A DNA stretch of 64,000 nucleotides from Rhizobium indicum. GTDB lineage: Bacteria; Pseudomonadota; Alphaproteobacteria; Rhizobiales; Rhizobiaceae. Of the stretch, positions 1 through 9,297 are shown one piece after another (positions within the stretch are counted from its first letter, which is position 1; every line of letters starts with the position of its first letter). A program made the translations under genes and the position numbers. Below the pieces are notes generated by a model, which was given only the letters and a program-made list of their open reading frames with translations, ran no database searches and was not told where the DNA came from. Location of the stretch: assembly GCF_005862305.2 (NCBI RefSeq), contig NZ_CP054024.1, positions 124,001-188,000 of the forward strand, written 5' to 3'.

Positions 1-131
1 CTATGATAATTTTTTTCACTTCTTTTCTCCCCGCTCTTGACGCTGGAAATCCAGCACTTGAACAGGCCGAAGATTGACGCGATACTGGCTCAACTGAAAG
101 AGCAGCTTTAGACGATTTTGAGGGGACCAAT

Positions 132-1631
132 TTGACTAAATGTCGCACCCGCTTTCCCTCCGATATGCTTGTTCTCGATAGAGAAGCCAGCGTTCCGATG
201 CACCGGCAGCTTTACGAGAAGTTGCGCTCAGAAATACTGGCCGGTCGTTTGAAGGCCGACACACGCCTTCCCCCAACTCGTTTGATGGCTGAGGATCTCG
301 GCGTCAGCCGCAACACTGTGATCAGTACCTACGATGCCCTACTCGCTGAGGGTTATCTTGAATCTCGCTCCGGATCGGGCACCTGGGTAGCGACGTTGCC
401 TGCAGATGCTGTGACTGCGCGCAATGCTCTTGACAAGACCGGCGCGCCGTCTCTCTCGTCGCGAGGGTCGAGGATGGCGAAACAGCCTCGAGACCGAACG
501 ATCCCCGGTCACATCGCATTCCATCCCGGATATCCAGAAATCAAAAGCTTTCCCTTCTCGACGTGGGCGCGGCTGCTCAAACGGCACACCCGCTACTCCC
601 AGGAGGACCTCTATGGCTATCACTGGGTCACGGGCCATCCTCGGCTGAAGACAGCGATTGCGGAGTACTTGCAGGCTTCGCGCGGCGTCGATTGCGGACC
701 AGAACAGGTGATCGTTGTCAATGGCACCCAGGCTGCCCTGGACATTCTCGCGCGTGTGCTCGTCGATGAGGGAGACGTCTGCTGGATGGAAGAGCCCGGC
801 TACATTGGCGCTCAGAATGCGCTATTGAGCGCCGGAGCAAGGCTCGTGCCCTTGCCGGTCGGACGGGATGGCTGGTCGCTCGACGATGAGGCTCGCCCAG
901 CGCCGCGCCTGATCTTCGTCACGCCGTCTTGCCAGTGGCCGCTAGGTTGCGTGATGCGCATGGAAGATCGGCTTCGGCTTCTCCAGATCGCCGAAAGGCA
1001 TGATGCCTGGATCGTTGAGGACGACTACGACAGCGAATATCGCTTTCGAGGGCGGCCGATACCGGCGATGCAAGGCTTAGACAAATCCGGCCGCGTGATC
1101 TACATGGGCACGTTTGCCAAGACGCTCTTTCCGTCTCTCAGGATTGGTTTCGTCGTTGTGCCCCCACATCTCGCCGACGGCTTTAAGCGGGTCGCCAGTA
1201 ACACCGGACACTATCCATCTCTCCTGCTGCAGGCGGCGCTCGCCGACTTTATCAGCGAGGGCTACTTCGCCACGCATCTTCGCCGGATGCGGCGCCTCTA
1301 TGCTGAGCGCCAGAAGGTGTTTGTATCAATGTGCCACCACAGTCTCAATCGCTGGCTTTCTATCGAGGAAAGTGACGCCGGTATGCAGCTTGTCGGTCGG
1401 TTCACGCAGGCAGTCGAAGATGAGACGCTTTGGGCCGCAGCACAAAAACAGGGCGTGAACTTCTCACCGCTTTCGCGGCAGTTTTTCAGCAGCCCACCTG
1501 AACAGGGCGCCATACTGGGTTACGCGGGCATCGACCTGAAGGCCATGCGGGAGGGAATTGCCTGCCTGCGAGCGGCATTCATTGATGCTGAAAATAGCGG
1601 CACTTTTGAAAAACAACCGACGTCTGGTTAA
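132..1631 (+). CDS. mocR: MocR/PdxR-family regulator (GntR HTH fused to aminotransferase domain)
   Basis: A 499-residue protein with an N-terminal GntR winged-helix domain (about residues 15-85, with LPPTRLMAEDLGVSRNTV) joined to a fold-type I aminotransferase domain. The PLP lysine lies in GTFAKTLFPSLRIG. This is the MocR/PdxR architecture of PLP-sensing activators. The start is probably TTG at 132, because AGGGGA lies about 9 bases upstream and the next in-frame ATG (165) has no ribosome-binding site. It is followed in the same direction by mocD, mocE and mocF homologues, the rhizopine-catabolism genes for which the MocR family was named. That context, more than sequence alone, suggests it is MocR itself. 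A different MocR-family regulator remains possible. Confidence 0.8.
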   Translation: MTKCRTRFPSDMLVLDREASVPMHRQLYEKLRSEILAGRLKADTRLPPTRLMAEDLGVSRNTVISTYDALLAEGYLESRSGSGTWVATLPADAVTARNALDKTGAPSLSSRGSRMAKQPRDRTIPGHIAFHPGYPEIKSFPFSTWARLLKRHTRYSQEDLYGYHWVTGHPRLKTAIAEYLQASRGVDCGPEQVIVVNGTQAALDILARVLVDEGDVCWMEEPGYIGAQNALLSAGARLVPLPVGRDGWSLDDEARPAPRLIFVTPSCQWPLGCVMRMEDRLRLLQIAERHDAWIVEDDYDSEYRFRGRPIPAMQGLDKSGRVIYMGTFAKTLFPSLRIGFVVVPPHLADGFKRVASNTGHYPSLLLQAALADFISEGYFATHLRRMRRLYAERQKVFVSMCHHSLNRWLSIEESDAGMQLVGRFTQAVEDETLWAAAQKQGVNFSPLSRQFFSSPPEQGAILGYAGIDLKAMREGIACLRAAFIDAENSGTFEKQPTSG

Positions 1632-1793
1632 CCATCTGAGACGTGCTGAGTTCCGGATATGCGTTGTTCAGGACGAATTGCTGCGTACTTTTTTGCGGAA
1701 GAAGTGGTTCTGGAGAAAAGGACGAAGGCGGCTCTAACGAAGGGTCCACTAAACCTCTAGGCTCGTGCCTCAGCATTGCGACGGAGGCAATCC

Positions 1794-2879
1794 ATGGTTT
1801 TAGCGCAAAGAGATTACAGCCTGGTTGGTCGTGGATCGCGAGCTGCGGTTGCGAGTGGACTTGCGGCAGCGGAATGGTATCACACCGACATTCCGCGCAA
1901 GGAGATGAAGGCGCTGATGCAGCGCTCCGATGCGCCGGCGATCCGCGACACGGCCCTCTGGCTCGGTAGTATGGCAGTTTTTGCGGGGCTCGGCATCTAC
2001 TTCTGGGGCTCGTGGATCGCGCTGCCTTTCTTCCTGGCCTACGGTGTGCTTTACGGCTCGGCCTCCGACAGCCGCTGGCACGAATGCGGCCACGGCACCG
2101 CCTTCAAGACGCGATGGATGAACGCTATTGTCTACCAGATCGCCTGCTTCATGATCATGCGCAATCCGGTAACCTGGCGTTGGAGCCATGCGCGCCATCA
2201 CACCGATACGGTGATCGTCGGCCGCGATCCAGAGATCGCCGTCATGCGGCCGCCGGATCTGTTGCGGCTAATCCTCGACTTTTTCGGCATTCTCGATGTC
2301 TGGCACGCAGTTGTGGACATGCTGCGCAATTCCGCTGGCAATGTCTCGGAAGAGGAGAAGACGTTTATCCCGGAGACGGAACAGCGCAAGGTCGTCCGCG
2401 TGGCGCGGATCTGGCTCGCGAGCTATGCAGGGACGATCGCGTTGTCGATGTGGCTCGGCTCGGTCCTGCCACTCCTGTTGATCGGTCTACCTCGACTTTA
2501 TGGTGCGTGGCATGCTGCAATGACGGGCCTGCTCCAGCACGGCGGCCTTGCAGACAACGTAACGGACCACCGCCTGAACAGCCGCACAGTCTACATGAAT
2601 CCGATCAGCCGCTTCATCTATTGGAACATGAACTATCATGTTGAGCATCACATGTTCCCAATGGTGCCTTACCACGCACTACCGAAGCTGCACGCGCTCA
2701 TCAAGCACGACCTGCCGGCACCCAATACCTCCATTATTGATGGCTACCGCGAGATGATCCCGGCCTTTATTCGACAGCTGCGCTACGAGGACTACTACGT
2801 CAAGCGCGAGTTGCCGCCGACGGCGAAACCTTATCATGTGGAACTTCACGGCGCTCAACGCGTGTCCGCCGTCGAGTGA
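1794..2879 (+). CDS. mocD: Fatty-acid-desaturase-fold oxygenase, MocD-like
   Basis: Membrane di-iron oxygenase/desaturase family with the three histidine boxes HECGH, HARHH and HVEHH in order, separated by hydrophobic segments. In the moc cluster of Ensifer meliloti, MocD, MocE and MocF are proposed to remove the O-methyl group of the rhizopine 3-O-methyl-scyllo-inosamine; MocD would be the oxygenase component. The ATG at 1794 was chosen because GGAGG lies 7 bases upstream; a TTG at 1776 in the same frame is less likely. A Rieske ferredoxin and a ferredoxin reductase follow directly, which supports an oxygenase role rather than lipid desaturation. The substrate is inferred from context. Confidence 0.82.
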   Translation: MVLAQRDYSLVGRGSRAAVASGLAAAEWYHTDIPRKEMKALMQRSDAPAIRDTALWLGSMAVFAGLGIYFWGSWIALPFFLAYGVLYGSASDSRWHECGHGTAFKTRWMNAIVYQIACFMIMRNPVTWRWSHARHHTDTVIVGRDPEIAVMRPPDLLRLILDFFGILDVWHAVVDMLRNSAGNVSEEEKTFIPETEQRKVVRVARIWLASYAGTIALSMWLGSVLPLLLIGLPRLYGAWHAAMTGLLQHGGLADNVTDHRLNSRTVYMNPISRFIYWNMNYHVEHHMFPMVPYHALPKLHALIKHDLPAPNTSIIDGYREMIPAFIRQLRYEDYYVKRELPPTAKPYHVELHGAQRVSAVE

Positions 2880-2924
2880 CAGAACACGATCAAGATCGAA
2901 GCGAGACATTCGGATGGAGCAAAC

Positions 2925-3242
2925 ATGAGCCAAGGTTGGGTTGAGGTGTGCGGGGTCGATGATATCGATGAGGAAGACCTCATCCGCTTCGATCATGACG
3001 GGCGCACGTTCGCGGTCTACCGCAGTTCCGATGGTGGTTATTATGCAACGGACGGCTTGTGCACGCATGAGCAAATACATCTGGCTGATGGGCTTGTCAT
3101 GGATGAAATCATCGAATGTCCAAAGCACAATGGCCGCTTCAACTACAAGACTGGCGAGGCAATGGGAGCGCCGGTCTGCGTCAATCTGAAAACCTATCCG
3201 GCGAAGGTGGAGGCCGGGACCGTCTTCATCGCGATTTCGTAA
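2925..3242 (+). CDS. mocE: Rieske [2Fe-2S] ferredoxin, MocE-like
   Basis: A 105-residue soluble protein with the Rieske cluster ligands C-x-H (CTHEQIHLADG) and C-x2-H (CPKHNGRF), separated by 16-20 residues as in bacterial oxygenase ferredoxins. It would carry electrons from the reductase encoded next (3280) to the MocD-like oxygenase upstream. The gene sits 45 bases after mocD and 37 before the next start, consistent with one operon. Its length and motif spacing are normal. Confidence 0.88.
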   Translation: MSQGWVEVCGVDDIDEEDLIRFDHDGRTFAVYRSSDGGYYATDGLCTHEQIHLADGLVMDEIIECPKHNGRFNYKTGEAMGAPVCVNLKTYPAKVEAGTVFIAIS

Positions 3243-3279
3243 TTCGATGACGCGACGCTTCACGCGACGGGGAGGAAAG

Positions 3280-4512
3280 ATGAGTAAGATCATTATAGTC
3301 GGTGGCGGAGAATGCGGAGCAAGGGCCGCGTTTGCTTTAAGGGAGCAAGGTTTTAACGGCGACATCACCCTGATCGGCGCCGAACCACATCTTCCCTATG
3401 AGCGGCCACCACTTTCAAAAACGGGTCTCGCCAGTGCCGCACCGCCTCAATATGTGGCCGGTCCGGCGCGTTACGAAGAGGCCAGGATCACCATTCTAAC
3501 AGGCGTTCCTGTTGACACGGTCGATCGGCAAAGCAAACTGGTGAGGCTCTCCGACGGCCGAAAATTTCCTTATGATCAGCTTCTCCTTGCGACGGGTGCC
3601 CGGCCGCGCCCCTTTGCAGGAGTATCCGGTGATCCAGGTTTGGGGCGCATCTGCATGCTGCGGAACCATGGCGACGCAGTCGCGATCCACGAGGCATTAG
3701 CGCCAGGCAAGAGTCTTGCCGTTGTCGGCGGCGGCTTCATTGGCCTGGAAATTGCTGCGACCGCCCGGAAACTCGGTGCCGAGGTATTACTGATCGAGAG
3801 TTCACCCCGCGTCCTTTCGCGGGGGGTGCCGGCAGAAATCGCGAAGGTCGTCACCGAGCGACACCGGCAGGAGGGTGTGAACATTTTATGCGGTGAGCAA
3901 ATCACATCCATCGCAACTGAAAATGATAAGGTGCAAATTCTCTTTGCGAACGGAACCACCAGACTGGCCGATATTGTTGTCGTCGGCATCGGAGTCATCC
4001 CCAATGTGGAACTTGCCGAGGCTGCTGGACTTTTGATTGACAACGGCATCGCCGTCGATGCCACGCTCAGGACATCAGACCCTGACATCTTTGCCGCTGG
4101 TGATTGTTGCTCGTTTCCACTTTCGCATTATCGCGAACGCCGGGTGCGGCTTGAAGCTTGGCGGAACGCGCAGGATCAGGGAATGCTCGTTGCGGCCAAT
4201 CTGCTGGGCAGGGGCCTCGCAATCGCAAGCGTGCCCTGGTTTTGGTCGGATCAATATGAACTGACGCTTCAGATCGCCGGTCTTTCCGATGGTGCTGCGA
4301 CAACCGTTCGACGCGACCTTGATCAGGGGGCGTTCATCCTCTTTCATCTTGATGGCGAAGATCGCTTGATTGCCGCTAGCGGCATTGGCCCGGGAAACGC
4401 CGTCGCGCGCGATATTCGACTTGCCGAGATGCTAATCGCTGCAAAACGGCGGCTGGACCGGGAAGCGCTTGCTTCCCCAAAAACCAACCTCAAAAAACTA
4501 TTGGCCGCGTAA
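3280..4512 (+). CDS. mocF: FAD-dependent ferredoxin reductase, MocF-like
   Basis: About 410 residues with the N-terminal FAD-binding GGGECGARAA, the ATGARPR motif, the NAD-binding VVGGGFIGLE, and a C-terminal AAGDC motif, in the order of rubredoxin/ferredoxin reductases of Rieske oxygenase systems. The ATG at 3280 has GGGGAGG 5-6 bases upstream and is preferred to the in-frame ATG at 3247. It should transfer electrons from NAD(P)H to the Rieske ferredoxin just upstream, completing a three-component oxygenase. Its assignment as MocF rests on the MocD-E-F gene order. Confidence 0.85.
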   Translation: MSKIIIVGGGECGARAAFALREQGFNGDITLIGAEPHLPYERPPLSKTGLASAAPPQYVAGPARYEEARITILTGVPVDTVDRQSKLVRLSDGRKFPYDQLLLATGARPRPFAGVSGDPGLGRICMLRNHGDAVAIHEALAPGKSLAVVGGGFIGLEIAATARKLGAEVLLIESSPRVLSRGVPAEIAKVVTERHRQEGVNILCGEQITSIATENDKVQILFANGTTRLADIVVVGIGVIPNVELAEAAGLLIDNGIAVDATLRTSDPDIFAAGDCCSFPLSHYRERRVRLEAWRNAQDQGMLVAANLLGRGLAIASVPWFWSDQYELTLQIAGLSDGAATTVRRDLDQGAFILFHLDGEDRLIAASGIGPGNAVARDIRLAEMLIAAKRRLDREALASPKTNLKKLLAA

Positions 4513-4551
4513 AGCTGCCACCATTCACTCTAAAACGTGCTGGAGATTTCC

Positions 4552-5394
4552 ATGAATCATCGCCGCCCGACCGTCGCCGACCTGTTGTCAATCAGAGGTC
4601 ACAGGCAGCTCAGCATGCTGCGGGTCGTCACGCTTGAGGAAGCCGAGGCGGCGGAGAAGGCGGGCATCGATCTCGTCTCGGTTCCTCCGGAACTGCTTGG
4701 CCCCGCCTTTCGCGAGGTGGCCCCAACCGTGTTCGCATTTCCCGGTTTGGATGATCTGATTACTGCTGAGGACTATCTTCGAGCCGCCTTCGAGGCAATT
4801 CGTGCCGGCGGCGACGCTGTCTACTGCGCCGCCGGAATGTCGACCGTGCGACGCCTACGGGAGGAAGGAATCCCGGTCTGTGGCCATGTCGGGCTTATTC
4901 CGTCTAAAGCGACATGGACGGGCGGCTTTCGCGCAGTCGGTAAAACGGCCGCCAGTGCATTTGAGGTCTGGCGTCAGGTGAAAGCTCTCGAGGAGGCCGG
5001 CGCCTTCGCAGCTGAAATCGAGGTAGTGCCTGGCGAGGTCGCTGCGGCGATTTCCAAACGCACATCACTCCTGATGCTTTCCATGGGTGCGGGCACAGGA
5101 TGTGATGCCCAATACCTTTTTGCCGAGGATGTGCTTGGGCAGAACCGGGGTCATTATCCTCGCCATGCTAAAGTCTACCGCGATTTTGCTTCTGAATTCG
5201 ATCGGCTGCATCGGGAGCGTGTGGAAGCGTTCCGCGAATATGCTGAAGACGTGCGATCTGGTGCATACCCAGAGAAGGGGCACTTGGTCAGCATAGCGCC
5301 AGAGGAGCTCGAAGGCTTTCTGAGAAAAGTCGAAAGTGAACAGCCGTTTTCCGCCAACGCAAGAGAATGTCGTGATGGCACCGCAGCGAATTAG
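4552..5394 (+). CDS. PanB-like (ketopantoate hydroxymethyltransferase family) enzyme
   Basis: A 280-residue TIM-barrel type protein of the PanB/PEP-mutase superfamily. Visible matches include VADLLSIRGHRQLSMLRV near the start, GHVGLIPSK near the middle and EVVPGEVAAAI after it, as in ketopantoate hydroxymethyltransferase, but many positions differ from housekeeping PanB. PanB proper uses 5,10-methylene-tetrahydrofolate. The ATG at 4552 is preceded by GGAG and preferred to GTG at 4537. The gene lies between a demethylating oxygenase and purU/folD, so a folate-linked one-carbon reaction on a different acceptor is a reasonable inference. True pantothenate synthesis is an alternative. Confidence 0.6.
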   Translation: MNHRRPTVADLLSIRGHRQLSMLRVVTLEEAEAAEKAGIDLVSVPPELLGPAFREVAPTVFAFPGLDDLITAEDYLRAAFEAIRAGGDAVYCAAGMSTVRRLREEGIPVCGHVGLIPSKATWTGGFRAVGKTAASAFEVWRQVKALEEAGAFAAEIEVVPGEVAAAISKRTSLLMLSMGAGTGCDAQYLFAEDVLGQNRGHYPRHAKVYRDFASEFDRLHRERVEAFREYAEDVRSGAYPEKGHLVSIAPEELEGFLRKVESEQPFSANARECRDGTAAN

Positions 5395-5403
5395 GGATAA
5401 AGC

Positions 5404-6288
5404 ATGACCAATTATGTTTTGACGGTGACGTGCAAGTCGACGCGCGGCATCGTCGCGGCGATTTCGAGCTATCTGGCCGACAGGGGCTGCAACATCATCG
5501 ACAGCTCGCAGTTCGACGATCTCGATACCGGCAAGTTCTTCATGCGCGTCAGCTTCATTTCGGAAGAGGGGCTTTCGGGCGCCGATATCGACGCCGGTTT
5601 CGCGACCGTCGCCGCTCCTTTCGAAATGGATTATGATTTTCACGACAGCGAGAAGCGCATGAAGGTGCTGCTGATGGTGTCGCGTTTCGGCCATTGTCTG
5701 AACGACCTGCTTTACCGCTGGAAGATCGGCGCGCTGCCGATCGATATCGTCGGCGTCGTCTCCAACCATTTCGACTACCAGAAGGTCGTGGTCAACCACG
5801 ACATTCCCTTTCACCATATTCCGGTCACCAAGGCCAACAAGGCGCAGGCCGAGGCCCATATCATGGACGTGGCCGAGCAGACCGGCACCGAGCTGATCGT
5901 GCTCGCCCGCTACATGCAGATCCTGTCGGACGAGATGTGCCAGAAAATGTCCGGGAAGATCATCAATATCCACCATTCCTTCCTGCCGAGCTTCAAGGGC
6001 GCCAATCCTTACAAACAAGCCTATCAACGCGGCGTGAAGCTGATCGGGGCCACGGCGCATTACGTCACCGCCGATCTCGACGAAGGCCCGATCATCGAAC
6101 AGGACACGGCGCGCATCACCCATGCGCAGTCACCCGACGACTATGTCTCGATCGGCCGCGATGTCGAAAGCCAGGTGCTGGCGCGGGCCATCCACGCCCA
6201 TATCCATCACCGCACCTTCATCAACGGCAATCGCACCGTGGTCTTCCCGGCAAGCCCCGGCAGCTTCGCTTCGGAAAGGATGGGGTGA
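5404..6288 (+). CDS. purU: Formyltetrahydrofolate deformylase
   Basis: A 294-residue PurU: an N-terminal ACT domain (about 1-80) and a formyltransferase-like hydrolase domain with IINIHHSFLPSFKGANPY and the GATAHYVTADLDEGPII motif. It hydrolyses 10-formyl-tetrahydrofolate to formate and free folate. It starts 9 bases after the PanB-like gene and is followed at once by a folD remnant. PurU/FolD pairs commonly accompany demethylation operons in rhizobia, where they dispose of excess one-carbon units. By eye its codons are more GC-rich than the flanking genes, suggesting a separate, perhaps chromosomal, origin. It appears complete. Confidence 0.92.
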   Translation: MTNYVLTVTCKSTRGIVAAISSYLADRGCNIIDSSQFDDLDTGKFFMRVSFISEEGLSGADIDAGFATVAAPFEMDYDFHDSEKRMKVLLMVSRFGHCLNDLLYRWKIGALPIDIVGVVSNHFDYQKVVVNHDIPFHHIPVTKANKAQAEAHIMDVAEQTGTELIVLARYMQILSDEMCQKMSGKIINIHHSFLPSFKGANPYKQAYQRGVKLIGATAHYVTADLDEGPIIEQDTARITHAQSPDDYVSIGRDVESQVLARAIHAHIHHRTFINGNRTVVFPASPGSFASERMG

Positions 6289-6291
6289 GGC

Positions 6292-7104
6292 ATGGCGTAT
6301 GTTTTGCTGGGAAAACCAATCGCCGATCGGGTCCTCGATGCAGTGAAGGCAAGGGCAGCTGAGCTTCAGAACACCTCTGGGGTCGAAGCCGGTCGCAGTG
6401 GTCATTCTTGGGGACGATCCGGCTAGCCGTACCTATCTGAACGCCAAAAGCGAGCTGGCCAGCCGGTGTGGCTTCCGTTCGATGCAGTATAATCTTCCTG
6501 CAGAAACCTCACAGGAAGAGCTGCTAGATCGGATAGCGCTGCTGAATGCGGACAAAGTTATCCACGGAATCCTCGTTCAGTTGCCATTGCCGAAACACTT
6601 AGAGCAAGAAGAGATCATCCGGTCTATTCTGCCGGAGAAGGACGTCGATGGCCTGCACGTCGTAAACGCCGGGAAAGTGGCGAGTGGGAATCTCGTTACT
6701 GGACTGGTCTCCTGCACACCGGCCGGTGCTATGATGCTCATTCGGCACGCCGACGGAGACAACCTTTCCGGCTGAATGCTCTTGTCATCGGTCGGCCGTC
6801 CCGAATTGGTTCGCGGTGATTGGCTGAAGCCAGGCGCGACAATCATCGATGTCGGTATAAACCGCGTGCTGGCTCCAGAATAAGGCGAGGCAAGACACGG
6901 CTTGTCGGAGAGGTTGCTTTCAAGGAGGCTGAAAAAGTCGCGGCGGGGATCACGCCCGTTCCAAGAGGTGTCGGGCCTATGACGATCGCCATGCTGATGG
7001 CTAACACTCTAAAATGTGCCGAAGATTCACTTGCGCGTTTTAGCGAGGCATCGAACATGCCGCAGCTTTCGGAGCGCCTGCAGCACTCAGATAGCGATCG
7101 CTGA
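6292..7104 (+). pseudogene. folD: Broken folD (methylene-THF dehydrogenase/cyclohydrolase)
   Basis: FolD would interconvert 5,10-methylene-, methenyl- and 10-formyl-tetrahydrofolate. The reading frame opens well ([19 protein letters not shown]) but shifts near 6380. It resumes as [20 protein letters not shown] and runs through QLPLPKH and [13 protein letters not shown] second one-base shift falls at 6775, in the usual SGLNA site. About 50 residues after VIGR are missing before [17 protein letters not shown] stop follows at 6881, and the conserved end appears as [20 protein letters not shown]. At least three lesions make an active enzyme very unlikely. A chromosomal folD presumably serves the cell. 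Confidence 0.88.
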
Positions 7105-7255
7105 GACTCGGCGTCGCTGACCGAATCTTGTCGCCAATTGGGCGGAGAGACCATTCCCCAGTCGACACTCCTCTCCCCGCCGAGAAACTCACAATCAACT
7201 AACGCGACCTCATGCCTAAACAGGTTGACGGCGCACTTTTTCTAAAACGTAGCAC

Positions 7256-8119
7256 TTAGCCCACATGGGCAACAAGGTCAGTGAGGTCATCGAGATTGAC
7301 TTCGTCGCGCCTGAAGGTGCCAACAACCTTTCCCTGCGAGAGGACAACAAGATCGTCAGCGACCGCTAGGGCGTGCCGGAAGTTATGGGTGATGAAAATG
7401 ACGGCCTGACCTTGGTCGCGGGCAGTGACGATATGATCGAGAACCTTGCCCGCCTGCCGCACCGCTAAGGCCGATGTCGGCTCGTCGAGAATGAGGAGAG
7501 AGGATCCAAAATACATGGCCCTGGCGATAGCGAGCGACTGGCGCTCGCCACCGGATATGTTTGCTCCTCTTTCGTCCAAACCGCGCTCCCAGCGCACGCC
7601 TAACCGATGAAGAGCCGACTGCGCCATTTCATTTGCGCGTTTTAGATCGAGCCATTTGAACGGGCCTAAACCTCGTTGCGGTTCTCGTCCGAGAACGATG
7701 TTACGGGTGACGGAGAGAAGTTCGCAAACCGCCAAATCCTGAAACACCGTGGCGACGCCACGTTCACGCGCGTCCTTCGGATTGCGGAAAACAATGGCTT
7801 CCCCATTGAAGCGCAGCTCGCCGCGATCCGCTGGAAATACTCCGGAAAGGATTTTGATCAACGTGGACTTGCCCGCTCCATTGTCGCCTAAAAGGGCAAG
7901 AATACGACCCGAGTAGGCTTTGAGAGACACATCCACCAACGCCGTGGTCGCGCCAAAGCCCTTCGATAGTCCGATGGCTTCAATGACCGGCACGTCTGCC
8001 GGTTTAATTGGCTCAATCTGGCGCGTGAGCCCCCTCATATCATCGCTGCCGCTGCCTGCGGGTAAGGCACGAGTAGCGACCGCTGCCTGGCTGTCATTAG
8101 AGATCACGTCCTTGCTCAT
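7256..8119 (-). CDS. Sugar-type ABC transporter ATP-binding protein
   Basis: A 287-residue single-domain ATPase with Walker A GDNGAGKST, signature ISGGERQSLAIARA and Walker B LLILDEPTSAL. It resembles FrcA-type ATPases rather than the double-domain RbsA. A stretch of about 40 residues before the domain is unusual. It is the last gene of a binding protein-permease-ATPase operon (six bases separate it from the permease) that faces the moc genes. By position it is likely to import an inositol-like compound or rhizopine, but the substrate is inferred. Confidence 0.88.
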   Translation of the reverse strand: MSKDVISNDSQAAVATRALPAGSGSDDMRGLTRQIEPIKPADVPVIEAIGLSKGFGATTALVDVSLKAYSGRILALLGDNGAGKSTLIKILSGVFPADRGELRFNGEAIVFRNPKDARERGVATVFQDLAVCELLSVTRNIVLGREPQRGLGPFKWLDLKRANEMAQSALHRLGVRWERGLDERGANISGGERQSLAIARAMYFGSSLLILDEPTSALAVRQAGKVLDHIVTARDQGQAVIFITHNFRHALAVADDLVVLSQGKVVGTFRRDEVNLDDLTDLVAHVG

Positions 8120-8125
8120 TTCAAT

Positions 8126-9226
8126 TCATCCGTTCGTGTTCTTGCTGATCGCGGTCTGGGCGTTGATTGCTGCGTCTGCTGTCGAACTGTCCCGACGATA
8201 GCCCGACAAAGGTCGCGACTTTGACATCCGCTTGCTGATCGATGTATTGAGGATGACGGCACCAACCACGATCATTCCGGTGAGGGTCTTGAAGAGATGG
8301 CCCGGGGCTCCCGCGAGAACCAGCCCGACCTGGATCATTCCGAAGGTAACGGCGCCCAGGATCGTTCCAATAACGCTACCATAGCCACCGGAGAGGAGTG
8401 TCCCCCCGATCACTGTCACTGCGACCGCTTGAAGTTCGAAACCTTCGCCCCGCAGCGCATCTACGGATCCAAAGCGTGCAACCTGAATTATTCCTGCGAT
8501 GGCAGCCAGCGCGGAGCAGATCATGAAGACGATGATGGTGACCCTATCGACCGGTACGCCGAGATTCCTGGCCGCGTTCTCGTTCTGGCCCCGTGCTTGG
8601 ATCCAGTTACCGAGTTTCGTACGGGAGAGCAGAAGCGTCCCTGAAAACCCTATCAAGAGAAACCATAACATCGACATACGAAAATCGCTGATCAACGGTC
8701 CGGCCATCGTCGCCCGGAAGCTTGCAGGGATCTCCACCGTCATCGGAAATCCGCCGGTAAGCGCAATCAAAACACCGCGCCAAATGAGCATTGTGCCAAG
8801 CGTCACCACGAAAGAGTGGATGCGGAAACGCACAACCATGTATCCGTTGACCGCCCCCAGCGCTGCGCCGGCGGCGATCGCGACGGCCGATGCCGAAACT
8901 GGATCAAATCCATAATCGCGCATCAATACAACACAAACGTAAGATGTGAGGCCGAGTACAGCGCCGACCGAAAGATCGAAATGACCGCAGATCATCAACA
9001 GCGTCGCGCCGATAGAAACGATCCCGAGTTCAGCAGCGATCGCCATGATGCTGATATAAGTAATCTTGGTCGGAAACAGCTGCGGCGCGAGTAGGGAAAA
9101 CAGGATGAAAAGGATGACAACGGCAGCGACCGATGTTGCTTCAGGCCGAAGCATGAAGCGGCGGAACGCTTCAGCGCAAGCGATGCTGCGTGTAGGGGCG
9201 TGGGCGAGGTGGACTTCGTCGGACAT
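8126..9226 (-). CDS. Sugar-type ABC transporter permease (RbsC family)
   Basis: A 366-residue membrane protein with about ten hydrophobic segments and RbsC-family landmarks such as GHFDLSVGAVLGL and TVIGGTLLSGGYGSVIGT near the C-terminus. It forms the channel for the ATPase (7256) and binding protein (9298) genes that flank it on the same strand. The gap to the binding-protein gene is 71 bases. No truncation is visible. Confidence 0.9.
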   Translation of the reverse strand: MSDEVHLAHAPTRSIACAEAFRRFMLRPEATSVAAVVILFILFSLLAPQLFPTKITYISIMAIAAELGIVSIGATLLMICGHFDLSVGAVLGLTSYVCVVLMRDYGFDPVSASAVAIAAGAALGAVNGYMVVRFRIHSFVVTLGTMLIWRGVLIALTGGFPMTVEIPASFRATMAGPLISDFRMSMLWFLLIGFSGTLLLSRTKLGNWIQARGQNENAARNLGVPVDRVTIIVFMICSALAAIAGIIQVARFGSVDALRGEGFELQAVAVTVIGGTLLSGGYGSVIGTILGAVTFGMIQVGLVLAGAPGHLFKTLTGMIVVGAVILNTSISKRMSKSRPLSGYRRDSSTADAAINAQTAISKNTNG

Positions 9227-9297
9227 TTTGGCCTCCCGCCAAATTGATTAGAAGATTGCGACCCGGCGAAATGACCGGGTCGCTCCCAGACTATCGC

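Noticed and set aside
1..111. Short open stretch ending in TAG at 109-111 (reads LTLEIQHLNRPKIDAILAQL near the end)
   Set aside because: In-frame stops at 4-9 and no start or family match; too short to support as a gene.
2012..2644. Long arginine-rich frame inside mocD
   Set aside because: Shadow of the real gene in another frame; no ribosome-binding site or domain.
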